A DNA stretch of 64,000 nt, taken from positions 177,609,868 to 177,673,867 of the forward strand of contig OX235279.1 in assembly GCA_944472155.2 (NCBI GenBank), in the 5' to 3' direction. Below the pieces are notes generated by a model. That model was not told the origin of the DNA. It searched no databases and saw only the letters and a list, made by a program, of their open reading frames with translations. The DNA comes from Trichobilharzia szidati (Eukaryota; Platyhelminthes; Trematoda; Strigeidida; Schistosomatidae). Position numbers and translations under genes: made by a program. Below are positions 22,191 to 32,178 of this stretch, piece after piece. How positions within the stretch are numbered: position 1 is the first letter of the stretch; each line of letters starts with the position of its first letter.

Positions 22191-23112
22191 ACTAACCTTT
22201 TGTCTTCTTATTTAAACGTAGTTGTTGTTAACTTACACACACACACACACCAAGGCACACATAACGTGCATATAAGTTCCAAACCCAAAAACCCTTTTTC
22301 TCTACTCCCGACCTTCACATGACCACTCATCCATCTGAAGTTTATGATCAATATGACTAGAATTTAATATGAACATGACTCATAAGAATTTATTACTGTA
22401 CATTCGTCGTCACTCATAAACATTTGCTTTGTGATACTGCCGTTCCATTTAGTATTACAATTTTACCTACTACCGCATACACATACACATATATTTTGGA
22501 CTATAATCTATTAACATTCTAACTGCAAATAACTTTAGGAACTCTGATCTAAATGATCCGATGTTACTCATCTTAGAAACGACTAATGTTGTCACTAACA
22601 CTCATTTTGTCATTATAATGCAGATATATATAACTGTGGAACCTGATGATGAAGCTGTCGAAAAGAGTATTCTCTGTTCAATAATCAGTATTTTGAAATT
22701 TCGAATAGGTATCTTTCACAGAAATGCTGTATTAGTGTTAGGTTTCCTGTAAATTGTCTTTTTGAGAGATATTTTAATGTCAAGAGGAGTTACTTAACCA
22801 AGTCACTCACCCTTGTTATCAAGATCTATAGGGTTTCGATGCTCTACTTAGTTCGTACTAGCAAATCTGTTATGCAATACAAAGTTTTAATAGCGTGAAA
22901 TATTCCCATATCATGAATTGGAAGTCAGTGTGAACAAAGAATTTTCTTTTTATTAATTTCTCTTCAGGTTCTTACAAAGCTCAGTATCCACACTTATCCT
23001 TAGCTTCGTACCGATGAAATACAAACTTAATGTGATCAGGTGCTTAGCATTCGTTATGAATTTCATTCTGATAAGATATCGTTTTATGCATCTGAAAATT
23101 AAAAATTCAGTA
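22191..23112. other. No recognised gene
   Basis: AT-rich with an AC run at 22233-22251. No supported gene or repeat. Confidence 0.45.
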
Positions 23113-24625
23113 TAATTATAATAATAATGATTTACTTTATTCCAGAAACAGTACTTGTGATACAGAATGGAATTTTCAGCATTAATCACAATATTGAATC
23201 TAATTTCCTCAATTTATAAATAAAATTAATCACATGGAAAAATTTTGCTACATTTAAAATAGGGGTAATTTCAAAAAAAAAACATGCAGCATATTAAGTG
23301 GAAATAATAATAATGATAGCAGCTAAGGTAATAATAATAATGATACAAGTGGAAACTGCCGTGGGCTTGTTTCACATAGTATTGTCGATGCGGTGTACAA
23401 ATCCTTGCATGTTTAAAAATATTGAATATAATGTTCTCTTTACATGATATGGTGAGGGAAAAAACAAAGATTAAAGCAGTCATAGAGATAAGTTGGTGTT
23501 TGCAGTTATGAAAGTGAAAACAAAGAATCAACAGGATCATAAATATAATAGAAATAATAAAAGTAGAACTTGAAGGTATATAAAGATGGATGGAGGAGAT
23601 TATTTATTTACGAGATGAAAAAAGGTTAGCCAATTCTTGCCTGACACTATTTTCATCACATAAAATACGTGCGAAGTATGGTATCATAGAATTTCTACAC
23701 TTAGACGTGCGAGCATACAGTTTTCTGAAGTTACTTCTCGTTTTACCTGAGGAGATGCAAGGTGAAAGGTGGGGGTGAAGTGGATGCTCCAAGTCAGACA
23801 AAATCCCTTTAGCAGATTTACTGCACGAAGACAAGTGCCTTATTGATATAAGTATAAAACTTGGGCACTGTGTAACTCCATTATGGATAAGCTTTTATTT
23901 TCATAAATCACACAGTGTTACACAGTAATATTAACTGAGCAATAATTTGTGTTCAGAACGTCATCAGTTAATATTTCTGTGTAAGACTGTGTGATTTATG
24001 AAAATAAAATCTTATCCATAATGAAGTCAAGTGCCTATCGACAACGACGTTAACTATGTAGTCCACTGGGACACCACTCACCCCACTAAAATCGCAGTCT
24101 TCAGCATTCTACGAATTGTGACATGGTCCTTTTTAAGCAGACCAGGAAGGAATAAGGGTGGACAATAAAGAAGAGTAGGTAGGATGCAAGAGTTTATGAG
24201 CTGTAAGAGGAGGGGTTGAGTTATACCCGAGTGCCTTAACTTCCTTATGTAAAATGTAAGGCGGAATATTTTACTGGAGATCGCTGAGACATGGGAAGAC
24301 CAGGAGAGATCAGAAGAGAGAATAAGTCCAAGATACTTAATTTCTGATTTAATTCCTATATCACTGTCATCAATCTTACAAATGTCATGAGAATCGACGG
24401 CTTCTTTTAACTGTCTTTTGAATCTTAAGCTGAAATTAACAGTTTGACATTTAGAAGGATTCAGTTTAAGACCGTTAGATTCAGACCATTTAATGACTCT
24501 CGACAGAAAGCTATTTATTTTGGTACAATCTAGCTGGGAGTTAACACCCGTTGAAACAGTTAAATCATCAGCGTACTTCACAAAGGTTATTTCATCAGAC
24601 TGTACTATACGTATTTGTAAGTTTT
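23113..24625 (-). mobile_element. CR1/L2-like LINE copy split by a foldback insertion
   Basis: The 3' end at 23113-23175 matches the other copies (ATT repeats, TTTATTCCAGAAACAGTACT). Minus-strand coding: TFVKYADDLTV with intact YADD at 24560-24605, LKLNPSKCQTVNF, YLGLILSSDLSWSSH, LRHSGITQPLL, LLYCPPLFLPGLLKK (24078-24581). The frame then meets a 187-bp insertion (23841-24027) and resumes as SAKGILSDLEHPLHP, SPCISSGKTRSNFRKLYART, MIPYFARILCDE to a stop at 23604. The insertion, not drift, is the main break. Confidence 0.9.
23841..24027. mobile_element. 187-bp foldback/MITE-like element with 9-bp TSD
   Basis: Inserted in the LINE coding sequence between direct repeats CAAGTGCCT (23832-23840 and 24028-24036). 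Uninterrupted relatives at 31090 and 55615 show that only one copy of this motif is expected. It contains two inverted arms: ACTCCATTATGGATAAG with TTTTATTTTCATAAATCACA on the left (about 23876-23923) and the reverse complement ending at 24027, around a loop of roughly 60 bases. The left arm is preceded by about 34 bases outside the inverted part. No coding capacity. Confidence 0.75.
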
Positions 24626-24859
24626 GAAAGTATGACAGTAATGAAATAGGAAATGATTATCGAGAGAAGGCCTTTCTGAATTACTTCAGAGGCTACCTGA
24701 TTTGGAAAGCTGTTGCCCCAGAAACAAACCCATTAATTAAGCTAAGTGTTTGGGACTCACTTCTTTCACATCCCAACAGTTTATTAGCTCAAGCGCAAAC
24801 ACAGTACATAGGTTAATATTTATTCTAACCTCATCATTTTTCATCTCACGAATATTCTT

Positions 24860-25285
24860 TTTAAAACAAGCAATAAAGGTTAATAAAGCAGGATTTAATG
24901 ATGGTTCATCAAATTTCGGTAGAACTCCTCGTCAGCTGAATACTCTACACACGGGGATATATATTTTCTATTGAGATTACATTGGGAGATATAAGACTGA
25001 TAAGCAAATAAACTACATTGAATTAGTCATGCAGAAAGACAGGTGTGAATGTTTTTCCAGGTCATGTTCAAATAGATAAGGGGAGAGAGAGAGAGAGTAT
25101 GAGAGATCAAAATTAAGATAAATTGCATTACGCCTCTTTTACATCACTTAGATAAACAATTAGTCATTAGAGAATATAACAAGAATTGCAAACAGAGTAA
25201 TATCAATAGTAATAGTTATAATAATAATAACAATAATAATAAAACTGTTGAAGTGAGTATAGATAATGCTACTGATAAAGGATAT
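24860..25285 (+). repeat. R390 repeat copy
   Basis: Nearly the same as the mobile 390-bp insert at 30141-30530: it starts AAACAAGCAATAAAGG and shares the GGAGATATAAGACTGATAAG and GACAGGTG-GAATG blocks, with a longer GA run (25085-25101) and AAT run here. Function unknown. Confidence 0.85.
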
Positions 25286-25429
25286 TTTAAAATGAATCAA
25301 GAATAATAATAATAATAACAGGTAGAATAATAAGTAAAACGTATTGCCATGGCAGATTCAGAGTAACGACCACCTCCTTTTATACACAGAGACCCGGTTT
25401 GTAAACTCGAATCGGGCAAGCCTCTCCAT

Positions 25430-25605
25430 GACTAATTCAATTTAGTTTATTTGCTTATCAGTCTTATATCTCCCAATGCAATTTCAATAGTATATATATA
25501 TCCGTGTATGTAGAGTATTCAGCCAAAGAGTTCTACCGAAATTTGATGAATCCATCATTAAATCCTGCTTTATTAACAGCATTTGTTGCTTGTTTTAAAT
25601 TCGTA
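25430..25605 (-). repeat. R390 partial copy, inverted
   Basis: Reverse complement of about the first 160 bases of R390 (from TTTATTTGCTTATCAGTC to TTGTTGCTTGTTTTAA). It makes an inverted repeat with 24860-25020 around about 400 bases. Confidence 0.85.
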
Positions 25606-25772
25606 TCGGGTAAAAAGTGCTTTCAATATTCTTTTTATCGAAAAGAAACCGGAAAATAAAGAAATTTAATGTACTACCCAAATGTGAATTCATTCGCTTA
25701 GGTGATCATATACAGCAACACACTTTAAGAGACACTAAATAAATGCTACTGAATAAGTGAATATTTGCTTTG

Positions 25773-26011
25773 TGTGTCGGTGGCACAGCGGTGGAATTCT
25801 CACCGACCACTCATTTGATCCAAAGTTCGATCCTCAGCCGACTCACTCCTTTACCTCACTAAGCCAGTAGTAAGACTGGTAAAGAGCGAAGGTTGGGCCT
25901 GAGACTAGCAATCCAATCCCATAAAAATAAATACCACTGTTACAGAAGCTTCAAAACTCATGCTTACAGTTCTATTTTCCACTAGGAACTTAAAGGAATA
26001 AAAAGAACTTT
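25773..26011 (+). mobile_element. H3b SINE: tRNA-like head with RTE-type tail
   Basis: The head TGTGTCGGTGGCACAGCGGT and B box AAGTTCGATCC lead to the H3b body (CTTTACCTC, GGTAAAGAGCGAAGGTTGGG, ACTAGCAATCC) and a tail TTCCACTAGGAACTTAAAGG (25977-25997), which resembles the 3' end of the RTE LINEs. Confidence 0.8.
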
Positions 26012-26104
26012 TATGTGTCAATGGAATAAGTATTTCAAGTGCTGATAATAGTATCCTAACATAGACACAACACAGTATTCTAATCACAGCCACACTAGTA
26101 CGGC

Positions 26105-26395
26105 TGTACGAAATTAGTCTACACAGATAAGGTGTCGTTGAAAGACACTGGAGATTATAATCTTTAAGAGCCAGTATCCACTGGCCAACCAGGGAATTGT
26201 CCAGGGTTCGATTCTCGGTGCCGACAACAACTCTTCTACCTCGCTTAGGCCGTGGTAAGCTCCGTACTGAGGGAAGACTGGGCGTGAAGCTAGCAACTTC
26301 ATCGCTTAAGAGAAACATCTTTGCTACTGAAACTTCGAAACTCACTCTTGAGGTCCTATTTTCAACTGGAAAGGGTAAGAAACAAAACATATCCC
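26105..26395 (+). mobile_element. H3b-related SINE, diverged
   Basis: B box GGGTTCGATTCTC at 26207, then CTTCTACCTCGCTTAGGCCG, GAAGACTGGGCGTGAAGCTAGC and a body matching H3b. The 5' head is rearranged and the RTE-like tail is weak (TTTTCAACTGGAAAGGG). Confidence 0.6.
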
Positions 26396-27227
26396 GGCAT
26401 AATCATTTCTTCACATGTTCGATAGTTCACTTATCACTTCTCCTAATAATGCTGAGCTCTTATACAAAATTTTGAGTAGTTCTTCTAACAAATATTATCA
26501 TCACTGAGATCTATGAATTTAAAATAAATCCATATTTTTTTCATATTTTGGGTTATCTACTGTAGTAGTTGTTGCGCAGGCCTAACAGTTGAAAGAATCT
26601 CAAGGGGAGGGGGGACACTACTGGTTTTTGGATAGGTCTAGTGAGCACTGGTATGACAGAAAAACATCCTTAAAAAAATACATAAACGGTTGCTAGTTAA
26701 CTATTCTTCCATAAATTGCAAAACCCATTAGCCCAATAATGTTTGTTTACATTTGTTTACAAATAAAATTAAAACTCACTCAACAAGGAGAAATGTTTAG
26801 CTACTTTGGTGAAACTCATACTTAGGTGTGAATGCATAAAATAATAATATGAAATGCAATTAAAACTAAAATGTTTGTAATTGTAATCGTAGTTAAATAT
26901 CAAGTGGCAAAGCAAATTAATGTCATATATGGAATAATTCATAGGATGGATAGAACTTGAAAAAGGTGTGCAATTATAAGATTTGTAGACAAATCGAATA
27001 AAATAAAAACGTTACGTAATATTGTGTGAAATTCAATAGCATAGAATTTAATGTTGTAAAAAGGAATTGATTTGGAATGACAAGTGAAACAAGTGAAATA
27101 ATACCGGGGACAATTAAAAGTGAGAGTAGTAATAGTAACAATTAACATAATAAGGGAGAGTATACAAACTGAATAGACAAAAATGAAAAATTGGTAGAGC
27201 GAAAATATGATTGGAGATTACCATACT
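26396..27227. other. No recognised gene
   Basis: AT-rich; a short G run at 26605-26613. Nothing supported. Confidence 0.45.
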
Positions 27228-27620
27228 TTAGCATAGAGAGATTAAGACCATGAAAGTTGGAGGGGTTGAACGAAAGTTTTCTGTACACAGAGATCTGGCT
27301 TTTCTGTTTCGATAGCCAGAGATGGCTTCAGCAATACAGATGAGTCGGGTACGTAGGGATTTGGGTAGATTACTCTTTGCCTTGTAGATGACTTTGAAGG
27401 CGGAGGCTATAGAGATAGGGTGATCATTATCGACCAGATGTCCAATGATCGCGCTTCTTATTGCTATACTTCCACCCTTTCGTAACCATGCAGGATAGTG
27501 TTGTTGCACCTTCTTGGACGAAACTCGAGTCAAACAACAGATATACCTAGCTCAAAACGAGCAGGTGAATTGATAAACACACATAGGGTTGGTCAACAGC
27601 GGGATCTTGTCCTTCAGGTT
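27228..27620 (-). mobile_element. Penelope-like element, GIY-YIG C-terminus
   Basis: Minus strand: CVYQFTC near 27560-27585, a stop, then LTRVSSKKVQQHYPAWLRKG, RSAIIGHLVDNDHPISIASA, LRTRLICIAEAI, RNRKARSLCTENF and a stop at 27228. Relative order HYPAWL / HLVDNDHPIS / IAEAI matches the other PLE nuclease ends. The conserved GIY tyrosines are lost here. Confidence 0.8.
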
Positions 27621-27884
27621 ATTGAACAATAATGGTAATATATACAATTGTACAGCTTGATGATAAATTTGTTGAAAAGAGTCTCTTCGCTGAATCATTT
27701 GTTTTGATTTTCTATTTGATTTAATGGGAATTTTCCATGATTTAAGAAACTCGTACTGTACTGAAGATTTAAACTAACAGGACAAAACTAATACTGGTAA
27801 CAAGTGGCGAACGACATCTCACTCGTCGACTCACAACGTGCGGCATCAATATCTAAGCCTAAAATTAAGCCTAGTTTGCTACTC

Positions 27885-28836
27885 GTGTTTTCCTGATTGC
27901 AGTTGACTGGATAATGCGACAAACAGTGGGCAATGAGGAAACAGGCATAAAATGGACTCACACAAAAAAGAACTTGGAAGAGCTTAACTTCGTCGATGAT
28001 ATATGTCTGATTCCCCACATACTGGAAGACATGCAAGTGAAAAGCAACAAGTTAGCAGAAGAAGCATCAAAGATAGGACTTCAGGTGAACACAGATAAAA
28101 CAGAGGTTATGAAGATTCCTGGACAAGAACAACAACAACAGACAACGATTAGCATAAATGGGAGGAACCTGAAAGAAACAACCTCCTTCACCTACCTACC
28201 TATCTGGGAAGCATCGTTTCAACAACAGGCACACGGAACTGACGAGGATATCAAAGCAAGAATCCGAAAATCAAGACAAGCTTTCACTGCTCTCAAGTCT
28301 GTGTGGAGGTCAACAGCACTCAGCATCAAAAATGAGATCCGGATTTTCAACTCCAATGTGAAGTGAGTGCTACTCAACATAAGGATCAAAGACTTGCACT
28401 GCGCGTCATAAAGTGCATCTCAAACAAACTGCAGACCTTCATTAACAGTTATCTTCGCTCAATACTTCGCTCAAGATCAGATGGCCCACGAGAAAAGATC
28501 AGCAATAATGAGGGATCTCTGGGAGCGAACCAACCCACCAGGAACCGATTGTGAAAAAAATAGGCAGGAAGAAATGGAGATGGATTGGCCATACTCTGAG
28601 CAAAGAAACCATCAAGTGACATCACTAGACAAGCCATTGCTCGAGTGGAACCCGAGAGGGAAGCGGCGAGTTGGTCGTCAGTGCAAGAGTGACTTGGAGG
28701 AGGTCATGTGAAGAGGAGATGAAAACGTGTGGGCAGACATGGAGCCAGGTGAAAATTCTAACAGAGAATCGAACGCAGTGGAGACGCACGGTTGAAGCCC
28801 TATATTCCTGTAGGAATTAAAGGATACAATAATAAT
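27885..28836 (+). mobile_element. RTE LINE, 5'-truncated, fairly well preserved
   Basis: Opens at VFLIAVDWIMRQTVGNEETG, then LEELNFVDDICLIP (27975-28015; FADD box read as FVDD), LEDMQVKSNKLAEEASKIGL, NTDKTEVMKIPGQ, SINGRNLKETTSFTYL (27914-28366). At 28186-28204 it has only a few ACCT units, close to the unexpanded state. A frameshift near 28363 is followed by KCISNKLQTFINSYLRSILR, LEWNPRGKRRVGRQ and the tail CCTATATTCCTGTAGGAATT at 28799, ending in ATAATAATAG. It abuts PLE sequence. Confidence 0.9.
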
Positions 28837-28837
28837 A

Positions 28838-29250
28838 GTTTTGTAGATGATGTTGGTTTTATCTTCTTTCGCTCTTGAGTCTTTTGGTTGACATAGAATT
28901 GAGTGAAGTGACTTTGCTGGTTTGTGTGTGACGTCAATTCCTAAAGGTTTGAAGAGTCTTGTAGTGATTTCTGAGATGTCTTTTATATGTGGTAAGGCGA
29001 TTTTCTTTGTGCTTTCCTTGAGGGCTTTTGGTTTGATAGGTTGGCTTGGAGGTATACGTCTTCTGATGAAATTCCTTGGATATCCATTCTTTTGGAAGAC
29101 GTCCATGAGATATCTTTCTTCAATTTTCCTTAAGGTGGGAGTGCTGTAATGAGTCCTGGTCCTTTTGAACAGTGTTTGTATGCAATTCCACTCGTGTGCT
29201 ATTGGATTGTTGCTGTTGTAATTCAGGATTTGGTCTGTGTGAGTTGATTT
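28838..29250 (-). mobile_element. Penelope-like element linker fragment
   Basis: Minus strand: THTDQILNYNSNNPIAHEWN and CIQTLFKRTRTHYSTP (29130-29245), then a frame at 28838-29106 with FQKNGYPRNFIRRR, LPHIKDISEITTRLFKPLG, THKPAKSLHSILCQPKDS. This equals the linker of the 19885 copy. The GIY-YIG part that should follow is replaced by the RTE tail at 28836. Confidence 0.85.
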
Positions 29251-29439
29251 TCTATAGACTTAAGTTTCTAATCCCTCCGTGGTTAAGCATTAATTAGGTT
29301 TTTACAGGAAGTCTACGGAATATTTAAATTAAACACCGATCAATTACTCGATATGTGGTAATTAAAAGCCTAGAAGCAGGAGGAAATTTCAGAGTGAAAA
29401 CGAAGACGCCTTGACAATATAACAATGCAATACATTAGG

Positions 29440-30140
29440 CATTGTTATTATTGTTCCACTTAGTTCCTAAAGGAACATAGTGATTCAGCCGAACGTCTCC
29501 ATTACCTTCGCTTCTCCATAAACTTTTCACCTAGCTCCACGTCTGGCCTCATGCTTTCACCTCCGCCTCCATGTCACCCTCGCACTGACCACCCACTCGC
29601 CGCTTCTCATTCGGGTTTCACTCGAGCGATGGCCTGGCGTGTGATGTCACTCACTTGATGGTTTGTTTTCTCAGAGTATGGCCAACCCACCTCAGTTTCT
29701 TTCTGGATATTTGTTGCACGATTGGTTCCTGCTAGGTTGATTGGCAGAGATCCCTCCCTGTTGCTGATCTTCTCTGGCCGGCCATGCGATCTTGAGTAGT
29801 ATTCAGCTGTTGATGAAGGTGTGTACTTTGTTCGAAGTGGCCTTTGTGACGCGGAGCCAAGTCTCTGAGCCGAATGGCAAGTAGCACTGACTTCATATTG
29901 GAGTTGAGAGTCTGGATCTCATTTTTGATGCTGAGTGCTGTTGATCTCCACACAAACCTAAGAGTAATGGAAGCTTGTCTTGCTTTCTCGATCCGCGCCT
30001 TGGTGTGTAGGTAGGTAGGTGGGTAGGTAAGGGAAGTTGCTTCTCTCAGAGGAATCTTCATCACCTCTGTTTTCTCTAACGTTCACCTGAAGTCCCTCTT
30101 ATCTTCTCTGGATGCTTCTTCTGCCAACTTGTTGTTTTTC
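29440..30140 (-). mobile_element. RTE LINE, first part of an interrupted copy
   Basis: Minus-strand copy with tail at 29445-29475 and coding blocks ITLRFVWRSTALSIKNEIQ, VLLAIRLRDLAPRHKGHF (29732-30064). The GTAG-type tract is at 30003-30029. It is interrupted at GTTGTTTTTC (30131-30140) by the R390 insert and then by a LINE; its next coding stretch resumes at 31746-31815. Confidence 0.85.
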
Positions 30141-30530
30141 AAACAAGCAATAAAGGTTAATAAAGCAGGATTTAATGACGGATTCATCAAATTTCGGTAG
30201 AACTCGTCAGCTGAATACTCTACATACACGGATATATATATACTATTGAAATTGCATTGGGAGATATAAGACTGATAAGCAAATAAACTACATTGAATTA
30301 GTCATGCAGAAAGACAGGTGCGAATGTTTTTCCAGGTCATGTTCAATTAGATAAGGGGAGAGAGAGTATGGGAGATCAAAATTAAGATAAATTGCATTAC
30401 TCTTCAATTACATCACTTAGATAAACAATTAGACATTAGAGAATTTAATAAGAATTGCAACCAGAGGGATGTCAATAGTAATAGTTATAATAACAATAAT
30501 AATAGTGTTGAAGTGAGTTAAGATAATGCT
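30141..30530 (+). mobile_element. R390 insertion with 10-bp TSD
   Basis: Inserted into the RTE copy between direct repeats GTTGTTTTTC at 30131-30140 and 30531-30540. The insert is about 390 bp, starts AAACAAGCAATAAAGG, ends near AGATAATGCT, has no open frame, and contains AAT-rich and GA-rich stretches near its right end. A second copy is at 24860. I do not recognise the family. The AAT-rich right end suggests a LINE-type tail but the direction is not certain. Confidence 0.8.
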
Positions 30531-30553
30531 GTTGTTTTTCACTTGCATATCTT

Positions 30554-31745
30554 TATAATAATAATAATAATAGCTTTATTCCAAACAGTATTTGTGGTAC
30601 AGGTATGGAATTTTCAGCGTTCATTACAATATTGCATCTAATTACCTCATAAATTTTTATAAGATTTTAAAAACAAAAAGCAGCAACAACAAAAAGAAAA
30701 AAAGAGAAATAAAAGAAATAAACAAGAACAGCATTGCATTCACAATTTAAACAATGCACCGCAGGATATGAAATATAAAATTAGTGTGCAATAGAATATT
30801 TGAGCAACAATAAAATAGTAACAAAGAAAGGAAAACAAAAACTAATGGGAACTATTTGTTAGAGTGCTGCAGTAAGTTGATCGCGTCATACCTAACAGTT
30901 TTCTCATCACATAACAGCTGTGCCAGATAAGGTATTGTGGAGTTTTTGTACTTGGTAGTCCTAGAATATAGCCTCCCATAGTTGCTTCTAGTTCTACCAG
31001 ATGAAATGCAAGGAGAGAGCTGCGTATAGAGAGGATGTTCGGGGTCTGACAATATAGAATTTGCTAGTTTCTTACATGACATTATATGTCTATCTACAAT
31101 TGTGTTAACCAGTTGGTTTAACGAAATCCCACTTGCCCTACTAACAGCTTTTAGTGCCCTATGCAGCGAAGCAAAGTCTTTCTTAAGTAGTCCAGGAAAG
31201 ATTAATGGGGAGCAGTAAAGAGGGATGGGTGGAATACAGGAATTGACAAACTGAGAAAGCAAAGACTGCTTTATACCAGACTGCCTAAACTTCCTAAGGT
31301 AGAACGTTAAGCGAAACATCTTTCTAGTCACTAGCAAGATGTGAGAGGACCAGGAAAGATCTAAGGAAATACTCAGTCCAAGGTACTTGACATTAGATGT
31401 AATTTCAACCTCTATGCCGTCAATGATATTGGGGCCTTGTGAGCTGGCTAGTTGTTGTAAGTCACGTTTTCATCTGAAAGTGAAACTGACTACCTAACAT
31501 TTAGACGGATTTAGCTTAGGACCGTTTGAAGAGGACCACTGACTAATTTCCGAGAGAAAGTTATTTAATTTGGAACAATCTGACTGAGAGTTGACAGGCA
31601 TGGAGACAGAGAGGTCATCAGCATACTTAACAAAAGTGGCTACATCAAACTGGGGCAAGTCATGTAAGAAAAAAGAAAACAGAAAAGGAGAAAGAATAAC
31701 ACCAGCTAAAGTAATTGAGGTAGTGAAGGACTTTCCATTGTCCTC
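30554..31745 (-). mobile_element. CR1/L2-like LINE insertion with 14-bp TSD
   Basis: Inserted within the same RTE copy between exact repeats CACTTGCATATCTT at 30540-30553 and 31746-31759. The ATT tail is at 30554-30570. Minus-strand coding: FVKYADDLSVSM (YADD intact, about 31600-31640), LNPSKC, YLGLSISLDLSWSSH-like, then LRQSGIKQSLLSQFVNSC, LLKKDFASLHRALKAVSRAS, LYTQLSPCISSGRTRSNYGRL and IPYLAQLLCDE to a stop at 30852. A stop after LNPSKC is the main break; most of the 3' half is open. Confidence 0.95.
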
Positions 31746-31815
31746 CACTTGCATATCTTCCAGTTTTTGTGGGAAATCATCATCGTTGAGATCCAGATCC
31801 TCCAAGCATTTTATG
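31746..31815 (-). mobile_element. RTE LINE, second part of the interrupted copy
   Basis: Minus strand: LEDLDLNDDDFPQKLEDMQVE, the decayed FADD-box region of the RTE copy that continues at 29440-30140. It lies outside the 14-bp duplication made by the LINE insertion. Confidence 0.85.
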
Positions 31816-32123
31816 TTGGTCCATAGGCACTATAATTAATCTATATTGGTAGATTACTTTTCCCCGGCATTAATATATTTTCAGATAAGTTAAAACCTGG
31901 CGGACTATTTAGTACTGATTGAATCTACTTTGTTCGAGTATATCAATTAGTACCATGACTAGGACATACCTCATGTTAGCCAGATTTCATATTGGCATAT
32001 AATTTTTTTTATTTGAAGACATCAAAAATTCATACAACGATAGAATTAATCTATTTATTTTGCGAAAATTATAATAATAGCAGTAATAAAATACATTTTT
32101 AAGCTGAAAATTAATCTACTGTT
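31816..32123. other. No gene seen; downstream flank of the EF-hand gene
   Basis: AT-rich intergenic sequence between the repeat stack and the poly(A) signal of the EF-hand gene. Confidence 0.5.
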
Positions 32124-32129
32124 TTTATT
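32124..32129 (-). terminator. Polyadenylation signal AATAAA
   Basis: TTTATT on the plus strand reads AATAAA on the gene strand, about 50 nt after the stop codon at 32179-32181. Confidence 0.65.
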
Positions 32130-32178
32130 CACATTGTCTCTGTTTTTGATGCTTAGAGCAATGAATGAACCCTGTAAA

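Noticed and set aside
22640..22675. CTGATGATGAAGCTGTCGAAAAG as a possible PLE-type hammerhead
   Set aside because: It has CTGATGA and GAAA at suitable spacing, but the bases between them do not form a stem II and I found no matching stem I strand with an NUH site.
25085..25101. GA repeat as a regulatory site
   Set aside because: Simple repeat inside R390, variable in length between copies.
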